From positions 277,301-341,300 of the forward strand of contig JAICWS010000001.1 in assembly GCA_025934695.1 (NCBI GenBank): DNA of 64,000 nucleotides. The letters run 5' to 3'. This stretch comes from Alphaproteobacteria bacterium (GTDB lineage: Bacteria; Pseudomonadota; Alphaproteobacteria; Micavibrionales; UBA2020). Shown here in pieces: positions 1 through 10,605 of the stretch. A program made the position numbers and the translations under genes. The notes under the pieces were generated by a model that did not search any database, had not been told where the DNA came from, and was given only the letters and a program-made list of their open reading frames with translations. Every line of letters begins with the position of its first letter. Within the stretch, counting starts at the first letter, position 1.

Positions 1-2
1 CC

Positions 3-173
3 GATGCGGTTTACACTGCGATCAGCCGCTTTGGCGTCGATGAAGATGCGTTTCGCGATACTTTCGGCCTGTCCAAGGGCGCGGTCGAGCGATGGACCAT
101 GCGCAAGAACCTGCCCCAGCCGGGCGTGCGTCCACGCGTCCTGGGTTGGATTCTGCAAAAACTTTCCGGTTGA
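3..173 (+). CDS. C-terminal end of a truncated CDS (…SRFGVDEDAFRDTFGLSKGAVERWTMRKNLPQPGVRPRVLGWILQKLSG*), HTH-like
   Basis: Open frame from window edge to TGA at 171-173; helix-turn-helix-like segment; 5' end outside window. Confidence 0.45.
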   Translation, partial: DAVYTAISRFGVDEDAFRDTFGLSKGAVERWTMRKNLPQPGVRPRVLGWILQKLSG

Positions 174-186
174 ATTACGGTAAAAG

Positions 187-1341
187 TCAGGCGGCCTTTT
201 TCTTCTTCTGCGGCACCAGCGGATAGAAGAACTGCTTCACGTAACCGAGCGGTACGGGATGGCCTTTGATGCCATATCCCTTCGGCCAGGCGCTTTCCGG
301 CATGTAGTGGGTTCCGAACAGCCTGTCGAGCAGCGGGAAATGGATCGCGAAATTCACGTCGATCGCCTCGCGCTCGATGCCGTGGTGCCAGTGGTGGAAC
401 CGCGGCGTCACCAGCCACTTCTCCAGCCATGCCGGAGAAAAACGGATGTTGGTATGGATGAAGGTCGAATAGGCGTAGACGATCAGGATATAGGCCTGCA
501 CCGCGATCTGCGCGTAACCCAGCGTCATCATCGGGATGACGGTAATGCCGCGCAGCAGCAGGATTTCGATGAAATGCATGCGCGCCCCCGCCATCCAGTC
601 CAGCGTCTTCGCAGAATGATGCACGGCGTGAAAGTTCCACAGGAACGGCAGTCGGTGGAAGCTACGGTGCACCCAGTATTGCACGAGATCCGTCAGCAGC
701 ATGATTTCAATCACCTGCAGCACGAGCGGCTGGCCACCGACGGTCGCGCGGAAATCCGTCCAGGCGGTATGCGCCAGGATCTGCTGTGAGGGCAGCAGCG
801 ACAGGAAGGCCAGCACCTGCACCATCAGGCTGCTGATGAAGTAGTAAAACAGGTCCTCGCGCCATTCCTCGCGGAACAGCGGCTGCGCCTTGTGGAGCGG
901 AAACAGGTTTTCGACAGGAATGAAAAGCGTTCCCGTGAACAGTACGTTCAGGATGAACCAATCGAGCCCGAAATAGACATGCCCCGCCTGCACCGCCGGA
1001 ACGTGCGACTGGAAATTGCCGATGAAATTGGTGGCAAGCACGATAAAGATCGCCGTGAAACCCATCACCTTCGCGCGGCGCAGGACGAGATTCAGCAGCG
1101 CCAGCGCAAAAGCGATCAGCATGCCTGCATGCACCAGCAGCAGCACGGGCAATTTGTCGTAGATGCCGGTCAATTGCGGCGTGGTCGTCAGCGATGGAAA
1201 CAAGATGCAAACGGTCGCGAAGAAGGAGGCCGTCGCGGTGATGAGGGCGGCGATGCCGCTGATCCAGCCGGTGCCGAACTTGCGGTCTTCCTCGGTGGTT
1301 TCAACTTCCTTGCGAAGATGCTTGCGGAGCTTTGATTTCAT
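187..1341 (-). CDS. Sterol desaturase / fatty acid hydroxylase family membrane protein
   Basis: Multiple TM segments and His clusters HRSFH, HAVHHS, FHHWHH; start chosen at MKSKLRKHL. Confidence 0.85.
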   Translation of the reverse strand: MKSKLRKHLRKEVETTEEDRKFGTGWISGIAALITATASFFATVCILFPSLTTTPQLTGIYDKLPVLLLVHAGMLIAFALALLNLVLRRAKVMGFTAIFIVLATNFIGNFQSHVPAVQAGHVYFGLDWFILNVLFTGTLFIPVENLFPLHKAQPLFREEWREDLFYYFISSLMVQVLAFLSLLPSQQILAHTAWTDFRATVGGQPLVLQVIEIMLLTDLVQYWVHRSFHRLPFLWNFHAVHHSAKTLDWMAGARMHFIEILLLRGITVIPMMTLGYAQIAVQAYILIVYAYSTFIHTNIRFSPAWLEKWLVTPRFHHWHHGIEREAIDVNFAIHFPLLDRLFGTHYMPESAWPKGYGIKGHPVPLGYVKQFFYPLVPQKKKKAA

Positions 1342-1492
1342 GAAAATTGACGACTGCCCTGAAAAGGTTGATAAGGATGGGATTGTATTCCCCATCGGGA
1401 TTTTGCCAGAAGTTATAACTGCTTACACGGATATAATAGACGCCGCCAATGAACGGTGTTATGTTAACGTAATTTCAAAAAGAACCGCTCCC

Positions 1493-2869
1493 ATGAAGAA
1501 GCACAACCCCCTGCTCTACCCTGCGCACGAAGCCCAGCGTTTCGGCCTGAAAGCCTATTTCAACGCCCTCTCGGCGGGGCTCGCGTTCCAGCAGGCGATG
1601 GTGAGTTGCGCGGAAGCTTATGGATTTGCGCCCAAACCCTATGCGGAGCTGACGAAGGACATTCTTTCCGCCTCGCACGAGATGTCGGAACGCTTCGCGA
1701 AGGACTACACGAAGCCTGCCTTCCACCTGGCCGAGACGGAAATCGGCGGGAAAGCCGTAAAGGTGACCGAGGAAATCATCGACGACAAGGCCTTCGGCTC
1801 GCTGCTCCATTTCAAGCGCGATACGGACCGCAACGATCCCAAGCTGCTTATCGTCGCGCCGATGTCGGGCCATTACGCGACGCTGCTGCGCGATACGGTG
1901 GCGGAAATGCTGCCGAACCACGATGTCTACATCACCGACTGGAAAGACGCGCGCGAAGTGCCGCTGTCGAAGGGTGACTTCGGCCTCGACGACTATATCG
2001 ACTACGTGAAAAGCTTTATCGAGAAAATCGGGCCCGGCGCTCATGTCATGGCGGTGTGCCAGCCGACGGTGGCGACGCTCGCCGCCATGTCCCTTCTCGC
2101 CGAAGAGAAATCGCCCTGCCAGCCGCTGTCCATGACGTTGATGGGCGGACCGCTCGATACCCGCGCCGCTGCGACCGAAGTGACCAAGCTTGCCGAAAGC
2201 AAACCGATTGAATGGTTCGAGGAAAACCTGATCGGTCAGGTGCCGGCCCATTACAAGGGCGCCGGCCGCCTCGTCTACCCGGGTTTCGTCCAGCTGTTCA
2301 GCTTCATGGCGATGCATCCCGAAAAGCACATTGAATCACACCAGGAACTGTTCCAGCATCTTCTTGCCGGCAAAACCGACAACGCGGAGAAGATCAAAGC
2401 CTTTTACGATGAATATCTTGCCGTCTGCGACCTGCCGGCGAAGTTTTATCTGGAGACGGTGCAGAAGGTTTTCATCGAGCAACAGCTGGCCAGAGGCACG
2501 CTGGAGCATGACGGAGAACGGATCAAGCCCGCCGCTATCCGGCACACCGCGCTCTTCACTGTCGAGGGCGAGAAGGACGATATCTCCGCTCCCGGTCAGA
2601 CGACCGCCGCGCACAAGATGTGCAAAGGGCTCGCGGCGGATCAGAAATTCCATTATCTTCAGCCCGGCGCAGGCCATTACGGCATCTTCAACGGCAAAGG
2701 CTGGCGCAGCGACATCGCGCCGCGCATTACCGGCTTCATCCGCGCGATGGGCGAAAAGAGCGGCATCGCCTACGACCCGGCATCCAAATCCATCGCGTCC
2801 GCACCCTTCGCGCCAGTGCAGGACAACGCGCCTCCCAAAGTCAAAAAAACGCCGAAATACGGGACTTAA
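1493..2869 (+). CDS. phaZ: Intracellular polyhydroxyalkanoate (PHB) depolymerase
   Basis: MKKHNPLLYPAHEAQRFGLKAYF…; VCQP nucleophile box typical of intracellular PhaZ; PHB_depo_C-like C-terminus. Confidence 0.85.
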   Translation: MKKHNPLLYPAHEAQRFGLKAYFNALSAGLAFQQAMVSCAEAYGFAPKPYAELTKDILSASHEMSERFAKDYTKPAFHLAETEIGGKAVKVTEEIIDDKAFGSLLHFKRDTDRNDPKLLIVAPMSGHYATLLRDTVAEMLPNHDVYITDWKDAREVPLSKGDFGLDDYIDYVKSFIEKIGPGAHVMAVCQPTVATLAAMSLLAEEKSPCQPLSMTLMGGPLDTRAAATEVTKLAESKPIEWFEENLIGQVPAHYKGAGRLVYPGFVQLFSFMAMHPEKHIESHQELFQHLLAGKTDNAEKIKAFYDEYLAVCDLPAKFYLETVQKVFIEQQLARGTLEHDGERIKPAAIRHTALFTVEGEKDDISAPGQTTAAHKMCKGLAADQKFHYLQPGAGHYGIFNGKGWRSDIAPRITGFIRAMGEKSGIAYDPASKSIASAPFAPVQDNAPPKVKKTPKYGT

Positions 2870-2979
2870 GCGGTTTTCGAGCATTAAAGTTCAACGATTT
2901 CAGTTAAATAGTTATATTTGACATAATAACTATGATTTGATATCTTCAAGCATCTCCTGAACAGGGTGTTGAAGCATTC

Positions 2980-3642
2980 ATGATTCCAATGACGGCGACT
3001 GAACAGCAGGAACAGGCCCGCGCGCTCGCAAAGCCGATTTACGAGATCATCAACCGCCTGGCAGAGCCGCCGACGGCACAGGAGTATGCGCGCATGCAGG
3101 AACTCATCAACCTCGGCGCCGATCTCGAAGTCCGCTACAATGACGGAAACAAGGAAACACTTCTCGAAATCTCGCTGGCGCGGGAATACTACGCAGCCTC
3201 GCTGTTCCTGCTGCGCAACGGCGCGGATCCTCTCGCGCGTTGCGTCCAGGACAGCACGCCTTTCACCTTCTGCGCGCTCAAGGGGAATGCGGAAGTGCTC
3301 CAGAGGATGCTGGATACGGGCAGGATCCCCCTCCTCGACCATATCTCCTACAACAGCCTCGGCGAGCGTAAAACCGCGCTGATGTGCGCGGCGCAGTTCA
3401 ATCACGCCGACTGCGCCGCCCTGCTGATCCGGCATGGCGCCGACATGAATTTCAAGAACAACGCAGGCAAAAGCGCCTTCGACTACGCTCTCAAAGAAGG
3501 ACACGCCGGCGTCATCGAGGCGATGCAACGTGAGACATCAATCATCGAGGCCGAAAAGATTCACCGCGGCGCGCAGCAGCCTGTCGGGGTCATGAAGCAA
3601 TTGCGGTTGAAGCCCGCGAAGCTGAATAAGAGGGCCAGATGA
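2980..3642 (+). CDS. Ankyrin repeat protein
   Basis: Ankyrin-like units (LGADLEVRYNDGNKETLLEISL, KTALMCAAQFNHADCAALLIRHGADMNFKNNAGKSAFDYAL). Confidence 0.8.
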   Translation: MIPMTATEQQEQARALAKPIYEIINRLAEPPTAQEYARMQELINLGADLEVRYNDGNKETLLEISLAREYYAASLFLLRNGADPLARCVQDSTPFTFCALKGNAEVLQRMLDTGRIPLLDHISYNSLGERKTALMCAAQFNHADCAALLIRHGADMNFKNNAGKSAFDYALKEGHAGVIEAMQRETSIIEAEKIHRGAQQPVGVMKQLRLKPAKLNKRAR

Positions 3643-4337
3643 CGGCCGGTGAAAGCTTCAATGCCGCCGCACAGGACCTCGACGGACCGCTTCTCCAGGA
3701 GGCCGCCGCCGAAACTCCCAATTTGCTGAAAATGAAGCAGCTGATCAACGCAGGCGCCAATCCTAACGTCCGCAATGCGCAACAGCATACCGTTCTTTTG
3801 GTGGCCATCGGCAAGGGCAATGCCGATGCCGCCGGCCTGCTGATCGACAACGGCGCCGACATGTACGCGAAAGTCGGCGATATGCGCTCAAGCGCGATGG
3901 CGCATGCCATCGCGCATTACAATCTCGACTGCGTCCGCGTCCTGCTGGACCGCGGCTTCGATCCCAACCGCGAGCCTTGCCACGGGGACATGATGCCGCT
4001 CATGTTCGCCGCGTGGCTCAAGCAGCTGGCCATCGCCGAGGAGCTAGCGCGCCGCGGGGCGGATATCCAGGCGAAGAATCCGAAAAACAACATGACGGCG
4101 ATGGATTACGCCGAGAACAACAACAAGCCGCATATTGCCGAGCGTCTGCGCTCGATCGACGCCGAAATGAAGGAACAGGCGCGCCGCGAGGCGCAGGCGG
4201 AGAAAGAGCGCGCCGAGCAGTTGCGGCGCGACGCCGCGCAGCGGGAATTCAACGCCGTTTGCGATGCGGGTTTGCCGGTCGAGCGTCAGGTCAAGACGCT
4301 GAAGCGGATTTCATTCAAGCAGCGGATGGCGCAGTGA
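3639..4337 (+). CDS. Ankyrin repeat protein
   Basis: INAGANPNVRNAQQHTVLLVAIGKGNADAAGLLIDNGADMYAK; ATGA overlap with the upstream gene. Confidence 0.8.
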   Translation: MTAGESFNAAAQDLDGPLLQEAAAETPNLLKMKQLINAGANPNVRNAQQHTVLLVAIGKGNADAAGLLIDNGADMYAKVGDMRSSAMAHAIAHYNLDCVRVLLDRGFDPNREPCHGDMMPLMFAAWLKQLAIAEELARRGADIQAKNPKNNMTAMDYAENNNKPHIAERLRSIDAEMKEQARREAQAEKERAEQLRRDAAQREFNAVCDAGLPVERQVKTLKRISFKQRMAQ

Positions 4338-4816
4338 GCGACGCATTCAACATTCCCGCCGCGGCGCCGCGGGAGCTGGGGCAGAAGATACTCGAAGAAA
4401 TCGGCCGCGAGACGCCGAGCCTGACCTTGCTTAATAAATACGTTATGGCCGGCGCGCACCTGGAGGAGAAGGATGCGGATGGCAATACTCCGCTGCTGCT
4501 CGCGGCGCTGCATGACCATACCGCCGCCGCGCTGCTGCTGATTGCCTCCGGGGCTGATGTTCACGCCATGGACAACCAGGGCAATCTGCCGTTCACGCAT
4601 GCCGACACGAAACACAATCTCGCGCTGATGAAGGAACTGATCGACCGCGATGCGGCGCGCCGGCCCGGCACCGGCGACGTCAGCTTTATCTCCAGCGAAA
4701 TGTGGGATCGCCACATGGAAAACCTGCGCGAAAAGATCGCGGACGCGGAAGCCGCCGAAGCGAAAATAACGCGCTTCACGGTCCTGCGCCCCCTCGCCCT
4801 TCGAAAGCTCGCCTGA
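4334..4816 (+). CDS. Ankyrin repeat protein (GTG start)
   Basis: VMAGAHLEEKDADGNTPLLLAALHDHTAAALLLIASGADVHAMDNQGNLP; GTGA overlap with the upstream stop. Confidence 0.75.
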   Translation: MSDAFNIPAAAPRELGQKILEEIGRETPSLTLLNKYVMAGAHLEEKDADGNTPLLLAALHDHTAAALLLIASGADVHAMDNQGNLPFTHADTKHNLALMKELIDRDAARRPGTGDVSFISSEMWDRHMENLREKIADAEAAEAKITRFTVLRPLALRKLA

Positions 4817-5992
<1,176 letters not shown>

Positions 5993-6006
5993 GTCAATAC
6001 TCCCGT

Positions 6007-6759
6007 TTACCTGAAAAATTTCTTAAGCCATCTATCGCGGCGCTCGCGCAGGCTTTGCGCGGCGTTCGGCTTGTCGACGTCGCCGAGGTCCTTCTTCGCG
6101 AGATGCGCGATCTCGTCCTTCAGCATGTTGAAGAAGGGCGACTTTGAAAAGTCGAGCTCGATCTGCTCGCCGTTCTTCTTGTTGGTGAGGACCGGATTGT
6201 CGACGACATCCTGGAACCATTTCGCCGTTACGGGCAGCGCCTCGATACCAAGGGCGTACCAGTCGTTGTCGGTCGCATGGCCATCGCTGACCGTTTTCTT
6301 CTTGGCCTCGAGCAGCGCTTCGGGCGGACCGTTTTCCATGCTGCGCCATCCGAGCTTCTTCGCGAGGTTCTGGACCGGCGTCGTTTCCATCTGCGCGACA
6401 AACATATTGTCAGGCGGCTCGACGAGAAAGGCGCGCAGGCTCTGCATCGCGATCATCGCGTCGAAAATGCCGCCGAAGCCATTCAGCACGCAGCGCGTGG
6501 TGCCGAGCTCCTGCCATTGCACGTGCTCGACCCCGTGCGCGTCCGTCGCTTTATGTGCATAGGTGATGCTGGAAGCGACGATCGTGCCCTTTTCGTCCTC
6601 GACCAGGACAACGGCGCCGTCCTCGGTCAGCTGCTTCATCAGGTCATGCTGGCGCTTGAGCACGTTCTTGTGCGAATTCAGGTCGTAGAAGTCGGAGATC
6701 TTGGCGAAATCCTCGGCGACCGAGAAACGGACGAAGTATTTCTTGAGTGCGTCTGTCAT
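6007..6759 (-). CDS. GNAT-like protein, tandem paralog 1
   Basis: Strong similarity to the next two ORFs; N-terminal acetyltransferase-like layout; start MTDALKKYFVRFS. Confidence 0.75.
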   Translation of the reverse strand: MTDALKKYFVRFSVAEDFAKISDFYDLNSHKNVLKRQHDLMKQLTEDGAVVLVEDEKGTIVASSITYAHKATDAHGVEHVQWQELGTTRCVLNGFGGIFDAMIAMQSLRAFLVEPPDNMFVAQMETTPVQNLAKKLGWRSMENGPPEALLEAKKKTVSDGHATDNDWYALGIEALPVTAKWFQDVVDNPVLTNKKNGEQIELDFSKSPFFNMLKDEIAHLAKKDLGDVDKPNAAQSLRERRDRWLKKFFR

Positions 6760-6852
6760 GCGGGACCCTTCGGGCAAATAACCGGAAATTCAATATGTAA
6801 TAGTTATATCTCAGCAGAATGAAGATATCCAGCCACTAGCGCAACAAAAGCA

Positions 6853-6976
6853 TTGTCATCCCCGCGAAAGCGGGGATCCAGTACCGTTGTCATCAAAACA
6901 GCGGACACGGCCAACTGCACCGCCAGCCGTTTTATAACTTACGGTACTGGATTCCCGCCTTCGCGGGAATGACGGC
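6853..6976. repeat. Intergenic palindromic repeat (GTCATCCCCGCGAAAGCGGGGATCCAGTACCG … CGGTACTGGATTCCCGCCTTCGCGGGAATGAC)
   Basis: Long imperfect inverted repeat with nested hairpins in a noncoding gap. Confidence 0.85.
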
Positions 6977-6994
6977 ATAAGGGAGAGACCCCTA

Positions 6995-7753
6995 TTACCG
7001 GAAGAAATCCTTCAGCCATCTGTCCCGCTTCCGGCGCACGCTTTGCTGCGCGTCGGGTTTTTCGACGTCGCCGTAGTCGCGTTTCGCAAGGTCGCGGATT
7101 TCGTCAGCGAACAGGCGGAAGAAAGTCGATTTTGAAAAATCCAGCTCAATCTTCTCCCCGGTCTTCTTGTTCTCGAGGACGGGGTTGTCGAGCGTCTTTT
7201 CCATCCACTTCGCCATGACGGGCAAGGCCTCGACGCCGCAGTGGAACCAGTTGTTCGTCGACAAGGCGGGCACATCGGCGGGATCGACGCTTCTGATTTT
7301 CGACTCCATCAGCCCTTCCGGCGCCTCGTCCATGCGCCGCCAGCCGAGTTTGCCGGCCATGCCCTGGACGGGCGCGGTGTGCATTTGCGCGACGAACACG
7401 CTTTCCGGCGGCTCGACAAGGAAGGCGCGCAGGGTCTGCATCGCGATCATCGCGTCGAAGAGGCCTGGATAGCCGTTCAGCACGCAGCGCGTGGTTCCCA
7501 GCTCCTGCCATTTGACGCGCTCGACGCCGTCCTTGTCCGCCACCTTGTGCGGATAGGTGATGCTGGAAGCGACGATCTTGCCGTCCTCATCCTCGATGAT
7601 GACGACGGCGCCGTCACGGACGAGCTTCTTCACCAGTTCCTGCTGGCGCTTGCGCACATTTTTGTGCGCGTTCAGGTCATAGAATTCGCAGACCTTGTCG
7701 AAGTCTTCCGCCTTCGAGAACCTGACGTAATATTTCTTCGGCTCGTCCGTCAC
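6995..7753 (-). CDS. GNAT-like protein, tandem paralog 2
   Basis: Paralogous to both neighbours (QELGTTRCVLNGYPGLFDAMIAMQTLRAFLVEPPES). Confidence 0.75.
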   Translation of the reverse strand: MTDEPKKYYVRFSKAEDFDKVCEFYDLNAHKNVRKRQQELVKKLVRDGAVVIIEDEDGKIVASSITYPHKVADKDGVERVKWQELGTTRCVLNGYPGLFDAMIAMQTLRAFLVEPPESVFVAQMHTAPVQGMAGKLGWRRMDEAPEGLMESKIRSVDPADVPALSTNNWFHCGVEALPVMAKWMEKTLDNPVLENKKTGEKIELDFSKSTFFRLFADEIRDLAKRDYGDVEKPDAQQSVRRKRDRWLKDFFR

Positions 7754-7762
7754 CAGGCGTTC

Positions 7763-8506
7763 CTATTTGAAGAACTTGTGCATCCATTCCTTGCGGTTCG
7801 CGGAGACGCTGGCCGCCGGGTTCGGCTGGTCCGGATTGCCGAGATCGCGCGTCGCGAGGTCGCGGATTTCCGGCTCGAACAGCTTGAAGAAGACCGACTT
7901 GCTGAAATCCAGCGTGATCTTGTCGCCCGTCTTCGGATTTTCGAGATAGGGCTTGTCGATGGCGTCGCGCATCAGCCGGGCAAGGACAGGCAGCGCCTCG
8001 GGGCCCGCGGAATACCAGTTTTCATAGCCGCAGGTTTCCGTGGCATCGACGGTCTTGTCCGAGACGCGCACCAGCTCGTCCGAGGGTTGCAACGGACGGA
8101 AGCCCAGTTTATGCGCCATTTTGCGTACGAGCGGGCTTTCCATCTGGCAGACGAAACGATCGTCGGGCGGCTCGACCAGGTAAGCGCGCAACGTCTGCAT
8201 GGCGATCATGACGTCGAACATGCCGGGATAGCCGTTGAGCACGATGCGGGTCGTGCCGATTTCCAGCCACTGCTGTTTCGACGGGTCTTTTTCGCTGGGG
8301 AGCGGATAGGAAATGGAAGCGCCGACGATCTCCCCTTTTTCGGTCTCGATCAGGATGACCGAGCCGTGGTCCGCCATCTTCTTCATCAGCTCTTCGTGGC
8401 GGTCGCTGACGTTGTCGTGCGGGTTCGCGCGGTAGAAGTCCATGATCTTGTCGTGGTCGTCGACGTTGGAAAATCTGACGTAGAGTTTCTTGGGCGTATC
8501 GGTCAC
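7763..8506 (-). CDS. GNAT-like protein, tandem paralog 3
   Basis: Paralogous to both neighbours (LEIGTTRIVLNGYPGMFDVMIAMQTLRAYLVEPPDD). Confidence 0.75.
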   Translation of the reverse strand: MTDTPKKLYVRFSNVDDHDKIMDFYRANPHDNVSDRHEELMKKMADHGSVILIETEKGEIVGASISYPLPSEKDPSKQQWLEIGTTRIVLNGYPGMFDVMIAMQTLRAYLVEPPDDRFVCQMESPLVRKMAHKLGFRPLQPSDELVRVSDKTVDATETCGYENWYSAGPEALPVLARLMRDAIDKPYLENPKTGDKITLDFSKSVFFKLFEPEIRDLATRDLGNPDQPNPAASVSANRKEWMHKFFK

Positions 8507-8762
8507 GGGCGTTCCTCGTTGTAAACTGTTACAACCCTGCGCCGCATGTGCGCGGCCCAGAGCAGTTTTTGTTCAAAAAGATGTTCGGTTGAGAAGTTTT
8601 ATATCGGACAATGGCACCTCTGGCTAGAGGCTTGATATGGCGAGTGAATTTATTACGTTAACTCCATTTTAAACGTTCTTATATATACTGTAATTGTAAT
8701 TCCAGAATTTTGACGAAGACAAATTTTCAGGAGCAGATTTTCGCATTGGGGGCGATGCGATT

Positions 8763-9332
8763 ATGGAACAAACCATAAACATCGGAGCAACACAAAGAGG
8801 ACCGCGTTTCATCGATACGTTTAAGATCCTGTTGCTTGTGGTTGTCGTGCTTTGCGTATCCGGCTGCATTCCCCAAGGCGATGAAACCGTCAATACCGAG
8901 TTGTTCAAGAACAAGCAGGAAGTAGCTCAGAAAGCGCATACGCTGCATGTGGGCATGAGCAAGCGCACCGTTTTCGCGAAGCTCAGGATCAATTCCGACC
9001 GTTTCGACCGCATGACAATTCAGGAAGTGCAGATGGCCGTCTACGGCAATTCGCAGGTCCACGGCACGCCCGAGCAGCTGGAGGCCTTCAAACAGCGCCT
9101 CTTGCATTACGAGGGCTATTCCCTGCCCTATCGTGATATCAAGGCCGACGGGACGCTGGGTTTCGGCAGCTTCAAGGTGACCAAGAAAGGCTGCGACTTG
9201 CATCTCGTGCTGGTCTTCGACCATGGGCATCTGATCCGCGCGACAGTGGAAGGCGCGCAATCGCTTAACCAGGTGAATGATGAAAACCTGTGGCCGGCGC
9301 TGATCCGGCGCGGCATCGGCTTCGCGCTTTGA
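8763..9332 (+). CDS. Putative lipoprotein of unknown function
   Basis: Hydrophobic segment followed by CVSGC lipobox-like sequence. Confidence 0.65.
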   Translation: MEQTINIGATQRGPRFIDTFKILLLVVVVLCVSGCIPQGDETVNTELFKNKQEVAQKAHTLHVGMSKRTVFAKLRINSDRFDRMTIQEVQMAVYGNSQVHGTPEQLEAFKQRLLHYEGYSLPYRDIKADGTLGFGSFKVTKKGCDLHLVLVFDHGHLIRATVEGAQSLNQVNDENLWPALIRRGIGFAL

Positions 9333-9363
9333 AATAATATTTCATTTAACGAAACGTTAAGGC

Positions 9364-9390
9364 AACCTTCGAAACAAACCGAAGGTTTTT
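9364..9390 (+). terminator. Intrinsic terminator downstream of the 8763 gene
   Basis: AACCTTCG-AAACAAAC-CGAAGGTT followed by a T run. Confidence 0.65.
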
Positions 9391-9464
9391 GCCTCCTTTT
9401 TGCGTATCATGATTAGGGGCAGACAATATTAAGCGACAACCGGGTACGGGAAAGGAATTTCACG

Positions 9465-9872
9465 ATGAAAAACATGTTTATTCTGGCGCTGCTCATGGCG
9501 TCGACGGCAGCTTACGCACAAACAGCACCGGGTTCGGTGGCGACGCCGCCGGGACAGGCGGGCGCGCAGAATGCCGGCGGCCAGGGACAAGGCCAGCCGG
9601 GCGAGCGATTTGAAGATCATAAGGCCAAAATACTTGCCCATATCCAGGAACGGATGACAAAACTTCAGGGGATACAATCCTGCGTCCAGGCCGCGACGAC
9701 GCGCGAAGCGCTCCACGCCTGCATGCCAGAGCGTGCCGAAGGCGGTCAAGGAGGCCAAGGAGGCGGCTGGAAGCGCGGCAACAACGGAAATGGCGGCGGC
9801 TTCGGCGGCGGACGCTTTCAGAACAACGGCAACGGCGGCAACCAGGGCGGCAATTCCGGCGGCCAGCAATAA
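9465..9872 (+). CDS. Exported Gly/Asn/Gln-rich protein
   Basis: MKNMFILALLMASTAAYAQ signal peptide; GGGWKRGNNGNGGGFGGGRFQNNGNGGNQGG tail. Confidence 0.7.
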   Translation: MKNMFILALLMASTAAYAQTAPGSVATPPGQAGAQNAGGQGQGQPGERFEDHKAKILAHIQERMTKLQGIQSCVQAATTREALHACMPERAEGGQGGQGGGWKRGNNGNGGGFGGGRFQNNGNGGNQGGNSGGQQ

Positions 9873-9902
9873 TATCGAAGCGCATACGCGCGCAGACAAT
9901 TG

Positions 9903-9940
9903 AGGCCCGCTTCGTCTGTGACGAGCGGGCCTTGCTGTTC
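9903..9940 (+). terminator. Intrinsic terminator
   Basis: AGGCCCGCT … AGCGGGCCT stem, then TGCTGTTCTTTTTT. Confidence 0.75.
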
Positions 9941-10044
9941 TTTTTTCAGCAGATGCAACCTCCTCCGGTTCACTCTCATTCAGGAACTATCGAGTTCCAT
10001 CCCCCGTTGGGATGAGTGAGATTGGATACCAAGGAGAGTCCGCC

Positions 10045-10566
10045 ATGAAAACAAGATTGCCTCTATTCGCCGCCACAGCCGCGATTGTCGTCCTGTGCGG
10101 CGCTTCGCTTCCCGCCCAAAGCGCGCAACGTATCGAAACGCTGACCCGACAGGTTCAGCCGCCTCCCGGCCAACGAATGCTCGACCTGCGGGTTTACGAC
10201 ACGAACGGCGACGGCAGGCTCGACCGGGGCGAAGTCGCCGAAATGATGTTCAACGCTTTCGACACCAACCTCAGCGGCACGCTGGAGCCCTCGGAATTCT
10301 ATAATCGCTCGCTCCAGACCGTCGTGCCCATGGAACGCGAAACGCGCGTGGCGAACGTCACCCGCCGCGGACGCCTGGTGTCGACACAGACCAGCCTGCA
10401 TACCTTCATGCAGGCGACGCCGCTCGCCGCCTTCGACCCCGGCGGGACTGGCTTGTCGCCGAATAAATTCATCGGGTTGCCCTTCAGCGCGATCGATACC
10501 AACGGCGATGGCCGGATCGATATCGACGAATGGCGCAACGCCTATATAAGGATGAGAGGCTTCTAA
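10045..10566 (+). CDS. Exported EF-hand protein
   Basis: Signal-like N-terminus; DTNGDGRLDRGE and DTNGDGRIDIDE loops. Confidence 0.85.
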   Translation: MKTRLPLFAATAAIVVLCGASLPAQSAQRIETLTRQVQPPPGQRMLDLRVYDTNGDGRLDRGEVAEMMFNAFDTNLSGTLEPSEFYNRSLQTVVPMERETRVANVTRRGRLVSTQTSLHTFMQATPLAAFDPGGTGLSPNKFIGLPFSAIDTNGDGRIDIDEWRNAYIRMRGF

Positions 10567-10605
10567 CGCCTTGAAAAGACGTCAGGACGCTGCCACAATG
10601 GCGGC

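Noticed and set aside
3977-4333. N-terminal extension of the third ankyrin ORF
   Set aside because: Arg/Gly-rich and out of frame with the upstream ankyrin gene; the GTG at 4334 is a better start.
7241-8524. 427-aa plus-strand ORF antisense to the GNAT-like paralogs
   Set aside because: Its apparent internal repeats are just the antisense image of the paralogous genes.
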